This document shows positions 60,638 to 64,000 of a stretch of 64,000 nucleotides of DNA, piece by piece. The notes under the pieces are model-generated. The model saw only the letters and a program-made list of their open reading frames with translations, had not been told where the DNA came from and ran no database searches. A program made the translations under genes and the position numbers. Positions within the stretch are counted from its first letter, which is position 1. Each line of letters begins with the position of its first letter. The stretch is from Actinocatenispora rupis (lineage in GTDB: Bacteria; Actinomycetota; Actinomycetes; Mycobacteriales; Micromonosporaceae), in contig NZ_BOMB01000038.1 of NCBI RefSeq assembly GCF_016861975.1, positions 80,988 through 144,987 of the forward strand, written 5' to 3'.

Positions 60638-61239
60638 TCCGGGTACTGCTGGCCGAGGACCAGGGCATGATGCGCGGCGCGCTCGCCACGCTGCTCGACC
60701 TGGAGGACGACCTGACCGTCGTCGCGCAGGTCGGACGCGGCGACGAGGTACTGCCCGCGGCCCGCGCACACGCGCCCGACGTGGCGCTGCTCGACATCGA
60801 GATGCCCGGCAGGACCGGCCTCGACGCCGCCGCCGAACTCCGCCGCGAACTACCCGCCTGCCGCGTACTGATCGTCACCACGTTCGGCCGACCCGGGTAC
60901 CTGCGGCGCGCCATGGACGCCGGCGCCGGCGGGTTCCTCATCAAGGACAGCCCCGTCGAACAGCTCGCCGACGCGATCCGGCGGGTCGTCGCCGGCGAGA
61001 CCGTCGTCGACCCGGGCCTCGCGACACAAGCCCTCCGCGCCGGGCCCAACCCGCTGTCCGTACGGGAACGCGACGTCCTCGCCGCCTCCGCCGACGGCGC
61101 CACCATCGCGGACATCGCCGGCCAGCTCCACCTGTCGGAGAGTACGGTCCGCAACTACCTGTCCGCGGCCATCGGCAAGACCGGTACCCGGAACCGGATC
61201 GAGGCGCTGCACACGGCGCGCGACAACGGGTGGCTCTGA
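60634..61239 (+). CDS. LuxR-type response regulator
   Basis: A 201-aa NarL-family regulator. The receiver has acidic AEDQ near residue 7, the phospho-acceptor Asp54 in LLDIEMPG, and Lys in FLIKDSP. The C-terminal LuxR HTH reads LSVRERDVLAASADG, then LHLSESTVRNYLSAAI. It pairs with the upstream kinase and likely controls the ABC transporter genes of the same cassette, as DesR-like systems do. Confidence 0.93.
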   Translation: MIRVLLAEDQGMMRGALATLLDLEDDLTVVAQVGRGDEVLPAARAHAPDVALLDIEMPGRTGLDAAAELRRELPACRVLIVTTFGRPGYLRRAMDAGAGGFLIKDSPVEQLADAIRRVVAGETVVDPGLATQALRAGPNPLSVRERDVLAASADGATIADIAGQLHLSESTVRNYLSAAIGKTGTRNRIEALHTARDNGWL

Positions 61240-61278
61240 CTTCGCGTGGCCCCTCACGCAGTTGATCTTGGTCGCTAT

Positions 61279-61343
61279 CGATTGTTCAATTGTCGCTTTG
61301 TCCAACTGTTGAACTGTTGAACAATGAGACAGTTGAACAATCG
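61279..61343. repeat. AT-rich palindromic mini-element, copy B
   Basis: A 65-bp element with ends CGATTGTTCAATTGT and ACAGTTGAACAATCG (14 of 15 pairs match). The inside contains repeated AACTGTTGAAC motifs. It shares its ends and outer bases with copy A at 36955-37003. It lies about 105 bp before the PHO box. Confidence 0.8.
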
Positions 61344-61447
61344 GGGTAAACGGGTGTTCACATCAGCGCCACCGCAAGGCGGGCACGCGGGCGTTCACCC
61401 GACGTCCATCACAACTCCGGCGGTACGTCACTGCCGATCCGAAAGCT

Positions 61448-61469
61448 GTTCACTGCTCGTTCACCGTGC
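61448..61469 (+). promoter_or_regulatory. PHO box (PhoP-binding direct repeats) of pstS
   Basis: GTTCACTGCTC and GTTCACCGTGC are adjacent 11-nt direct repeat units, the PhoP box layout known from Streptomyces. They end 27 bp before the TAGCGT -10-like box, the place expected for an activator that replaces the -35 element. This predicts induction of pst genes by phosphate starvation. Confidence 0.82.
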
Positions 61470-61590
61470 CCCGGCTACGCGGCAACCTCCCGCTTCTAGC
61501 GTCCGAAGCGACCCGCCACCTACGGCGGCGATCCCGGTGCGCCCCGCGTACCAGGGGACTCCTCAAGACGCACAGTGAAGGGAACTTCGC

Positions 61591-62697
61591 GTGAAGCTCC
61601 AGCGGCACGGCGCGATCGCCGCCCTGGCCATCACCGCGACGTTGGCGATGGCCGCGTGCGGGTCGGACAACACCGGCTCGGGCGACAGCAAGGCGGCGGC
61701 GAAGGCGCCGAGCACTGACTGCGCCAAGGGCTCGCTCACCTCGCAGGGCTCGACGGCGCAGAAGAACGCGATGGACCAGTGGATCAAGGCGTACCAGCAG
61801 AAGTGCTCGGGCGCGCAGATCACCTATGACGGCACCGGGTCCGGCGCCGGCGTCCAGGCGTTCACCAGCGGTACCGCCGACTTCGCGGGCTCCGACTCCG
61901 CCCTGAAGGACGGGGCCGAGCAGACCGGCGCCGACAAGCGGTGCAAGGGTGGCGAGGCGCTCGACCTGCCGATGGTGACCGGCCCGATCGCGGTCGTGTA
62001 CAACATCGGCGACGTCAAGGGCCTGCAGTTCAAGCCGGCGACCCTGGCCAAGATCTTCGCCGGGAAGATCAAGACCTGGAACGACCCGGCGATCAAGGCC
62101 GACAACCCGTCCGCCAAGCTGCCGTCGACCCCGATCCAGCCGGTGCACCGCGCCGACGCCTCGGGTACTTCCGACAACTTCACCAAGTACCTGTCGAAGA
62201 CGGCCGCGGCCGACTGGACGTACGACCACGCCAAGGAGTGGAAGGCGCCGGGCGGTGTGGCCGCCAAGGGTTCCGACGGTGTCTCGGCCAAGGTGAAGTC
62301 GACCGCCGGCACCATCGCGTACGACGAGTGGTCCTACGCGACGACCAACGGCCTGAACATGGCCAAGATCTACAACGGCGCCGGTGCGTACACCGAGCTG
62401 ACGGCCGAGGCCGCGGGCAAGACCGTGGACGGCGCGAAGGTCGTCGGCCAGGGCGACAACCTGAAGCTCGACATCGACTACAACACCAAGGTTGCCGGGG
62501 CGTACCCGATCGTCCTGGTGACGTACGAGATCGCCTGCTCGAAGGGCAACGCGGCGGACAAGCTGCCGCTGCTCAAGTCCTTCCTGACCTACGTCTCGTC
62601 CGACGACGGCCAGGCCGCGCTGACCTCCCAGGGGTACGCGCCGCTGCCGAAGTCGGTGCAGACCAAGGTGCAGGCCGCGGTCAAGGGCCTCGCCTGA
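61591..62697 (+). CDS. pstS: Phosphate ABC transporter substrate-binding lipoprotein
   Basis: High-affinity phosphate-binding protein, 368 aa. It has a signal peptide with lipobox MAAC (Cys23). Phosphate-contact segments are GSTAQ near residue 53, FAGSDSALK and RADASGTSDNFTKYL. The GTG start has GAAGGGAA upstream. A PHO box precedes it and a strong hairpin follows it, which would let pstS be made in excess over pstC and pstA. Confidence 0.96.
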   Translation: MKLQRHGAIAALAITATLAMAACGSDNTGSGDSKAAAKAPSTDCAKGSLTSQGSTAQKNAMDQWIKAYQQKCSGAQITYDGTGSGAGVQAFTSGTADFAGSDSALKDGAEQTGADKRCKGGEALDLPMVTGPIAVVYNIGDVKGLQFKPATLAKIFAGKIKTWNDPAIKADNPSAKLPSTPIQPVHRADASGTSDNFTKYLSKTAAADWTYDHAKEWKAPGGVAAKGSDGVSAKVKSTAGTIAYDEWSYATTNGLNMAKIYNGAGAYTELTAEAAGKTVDGAKVVGQGDNLKLDIDYNTKVAGAYPIVLVTYEIACSKGNAADKLPLLKSFLTYVSSDDGQAALTSQGYAPLPKSVQTKVQAAVKGLA

Positions 62698-62707
62698 CGT
62701 AACCCCC

Positions 62708-62742
62708 GGGCGTCGGCCGGAGCCCTCCGGCCGACGCCCGTT
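62708..62742 (+). terminator. Hairpin between pstS and pstC
   Basis: A nearly loopless 15-bp perfect stem (GGGCGTCGGCCGGAG at 62708-62722 with its complement at 62725-62739) followed by GTTGCC. It is likely a partial terminator or mRNA-stabilising structure that lowers pstC expression relative to pstS. Confidence 0.75.
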
Positions 62743-62785
62743 GCCCATCACCCCCTCGACATCCGAACGGGATCACGGCGACGAC

Positions 62786-63898
62786 ATGACCGAATCGCCC
62801 ACCAGATCGGCCGCGGACCAGCCCGGGGCCGACGACCGGTCCGCCTCGGCCGACAAGTACGGCCGGCAGGCGTCGACCGGTTTCACGCTGTCCGGCGCGC
62901 TGCGCGAGAACGAGGCCCACGACCACCCGTCCGGGCCCGACCTGGGCGGCGGCGGTGGCGGTCTGCCGCCGCGGCGGCGGGGTTTCGAGCCGCTGTTCCG
63001 TTTCTTCACCACCGGTGCCGGCATCCTGGTACTCGTGATCATCGTGGCGATCGCCGCGTTCCTGATCACGAAGGCGATTCCGGCGCTGAGCGCCAACAAG
63101 GCCAACTTCTTCACGTACGAGCAGTGGTTCCCGAACGACCCGAGCAACCCGCGGTTCGGAATCGCCGCCCTGGCGTACGGGACGCTGCTGACCGCGGTGA
63201 TCGCGCTGATCCTCGCCGTACCGGTGGCGTTGGGCATCGCGCTCTTCCTGTCGCACTACGCGCCGCGCCGCATCGCCACGGGTCTCGGCTTCGTGATCGA
63301 CCTGCTGGCCGCGGTGCCGAGCGTCATCTTCGGCCTCTGGGGCCGCGACTACCTGGCCGGCCCGATCGGCGACCTGTCCGCCTGGCTCCACCAGTACGTG
63401 GGGTGGTTGCCGCTGTTCGGCTCGGGCGGGCCGTACGGCAACTCGATCCTGCTCGGCTCGGTCGTACTGGCCATCATGGTCCTGCCGATCACCACGGCAC
63501 TCTGCCGGGACGTGTTCGTCCAGACGCCCACGCAGAACGAGGAGGCCGCGCTCGCGCTCGGCGCGACCCGGTGGGAGATGATCCGCACCGCGGTCCTGCC
63601 GTACGGCAAGCCCGGTGTCATCGCCGCCGTGATGCTCGGCCTGGGCCGGGCCCTCGGCGAGACGATCGCGCTGGCCATGACGCTCGGCGCGACGTTCGGC
63701 GTCTCCGTCGACATCATCCACACCGGCGGGAACTCGATCGCCGCGAACATCGCCAACGCGTTCGGCGAGGCGAACGAGACGGGACGCGGCGCGCTGATCG
63801 CCTCCGGCCTCGTACTGTTCGCCATCACGCTGATCGTCAACGTGACGGCCCGCGCGATCATCTACCGACGCCGCGAGTTCGCCGGGGGCACCTCATGA
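62786..63898 (+). CDS. pstC: Phosphate ABC transporter permease PstC
   Basis: A 370-aa permease. About 80 N-terminal residues are soluble and Gly/Asp-rich (DLGGGGGGLPPRRRG), longer than in enterobacteria but usual in actinomycetes. Six TM helices follow. The ATPase-docking loop reads NEEAALALGATRWEMIRTAVLP and GLGRALGETIALAM is family-typical. Its stop overlaps the pstA start (ATGA). The weak ribosome binding site makes the exact ATG less certain. Confidence 0.94.
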   Translation: MTESPTRSAADQPGADDRSASADKYGRQASTGFTLSGALRENEAHDHPSGPDLGGGGGGLPPRRRGFEPLFRFFTTGAGILVLVIIVAIAAFLITKAIPALSANKANFFTYEQWFPNDPSNPRFGIAALAYGTLLTAVIALILAVPVALGIALFLSHYAPRRIATGLGFVIDLLAAVPSVIFGLWGRDYLAGPIGDLSAWLHQYVGWLPLFGSGGPYGNSILLGSVVLAIMVLPITTALCRDVFVQTPTQNEEAALALGATRWEMIRTAVLPYGKPGVIAAVMLGLGRALGETIALAMTLGATFGVSVDIIHTGGNSIAANIANAFGEANETGRGALIASGLVLFAITLIVNVTARAIIYRRREFAGGTS

Positions 63899-64000
63899 CC
63901 ACGATCCCCGGCAGGCACCTGCACCCCACGACGATGCTCCGCATCGCCGCGGGGGCCCCGCGGCTGCGCTCCGCTCCTCGCTCGCTGGCGCTCACTGCGA
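63895..64000 (+). CDS. pstA: Phosphate ABC transporter permease PstA, N-terminal fragment
   Basis: Start codon ATG overlapping the pstC TGA. Only 35 residues are visible and they do not yet reach a membrane helix; the call rests on position after pstC. The last 50 bases (GCTGCGCTCCGCTCC...) look like the same Arg/Ser-rich repeat DNA seen near 700-790 and 25850-25920, so the N-terminus may carry a repeat insertion or the gene may be altered beyond the edge. Confidence 0.6.
   Translation, partial: MTTIPGRHLHPTTMLRIAAGAPRLRSAPRSLALTA

Larger units (their letters stand above)
61240..61590. other. Regulatory region upstream of pstS
   Basis: About 350 bp. It contains the AT-rich palindromic element copy B (61279-61343), further GTTCAC half-sites at 61356 and 61393, a PHO box at 61448-61469, a TAGCGT -10-like box at 61497-61502 and a purine-rich GAAGGGAA before the pstS GTG. 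No coding frame is supported. Confidence 0.7.

Overview
The window is GC-rich actinomycete chromosome with very dense genes. It is probably from the Micromonosporales. Support for this (inference): a complete BldC, mycothiol (mshD) and ergothioneine (egtBCD) genes, a GlnR regulator with its usual neighbours, a Nur-like Fur protein, the XRE-HbhA-DUF2516 set, late steps of the futalosine-type menaquinone route, many GTG starts and stop/start overlaps of the ATGA or GTGA type. It is mostly core chromosome. I see no prophage, no intact insertion sequence, no CRISPR array and no biosynthetic cluster.

Layout. 1-2.6 kb: sugar ABC importer (binding protein, two permeases) with no ATPase of its own. 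2.8-9.8 kb: PQQ-type lipoprotein, fused two-half ABC exporter, MFS exporter, small zinc-ribbon protein. 10-13 kb: egtBCD. 13.4-17.9 kb: conserved hypothetical gene, FAD oxidoreductase, VOC protein, tRNA-Thr(TGT) and an MsiK-type ATPase that probably powers the sugar importer. 18-26.5 kb: membrane-anchored Hsp70/beta-propeller fusion, rlmB, cysS, IclR regulator, fumC, Lrp regulator. 26.8-30.8 kb: bldC and the UbiX/UbiA/UbiD menaquinone set. 30.9-41 kb: TMEM175 channel, secreted protein, murB, two tandem mycothiol-isomerase-like paralogs (one without metal ligands), macro domain protein, membrane EEP phosphatase, EI24 protein, hydrolase, DUF2516, HbhA-like protein, XRE regulator. 41.3-49.2 kb: BKACE enzyme, ygfZ, nur, pabC, nitrobindin with an upstream 32-aa membrane peptide, CDF and CPA1 transporters. 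49.3-53.1 kb: sulfur operon (DUF4395, sulfurtransferase, DUF1416) behind a Cys-rich leader peptide, a MazEF-like pair, thioredoxin, LmeA-like protein. 53.2-61.2 kb: Pro-rich membrane protein, glnR, mshD, ABC-2 transporter with a two-component system. 61.2-64 kb: pstSCA start behind a PHO box.

The genes share a low-molecular-weight thiol and sulfur theme: ergothioneine, mycothiol, cysteinyl-tRNA, sulfur transfer under cysteine control, thioredoxin. They also share a nutrient-sensing theme: GlnR for nitrogen, PHO box and pst for phosphate, Nur for metal, MsiK for sugars.

The most unusual items are these. (i) Two copies of an AT-rich palindromic mini-element, one inside a coding frame beside a G-quadruplex-like tract and one upstream of pstS. 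(ii) The Hsp70 ATPase/TM/beta-propeller fusion. (iii) The Cys leader peptide. (iv) The metal-less paralog beside its intact twin. (v) About twenty genes with a TANNNT box 6-8 nt before the start codon, which predicts widespread leaderless transcripts. (vi) Short repeat-derived leader ORFs whose stops overlap the next gene's start. All functional statements come from reading the sequence and knowledge of the families; no search was run.
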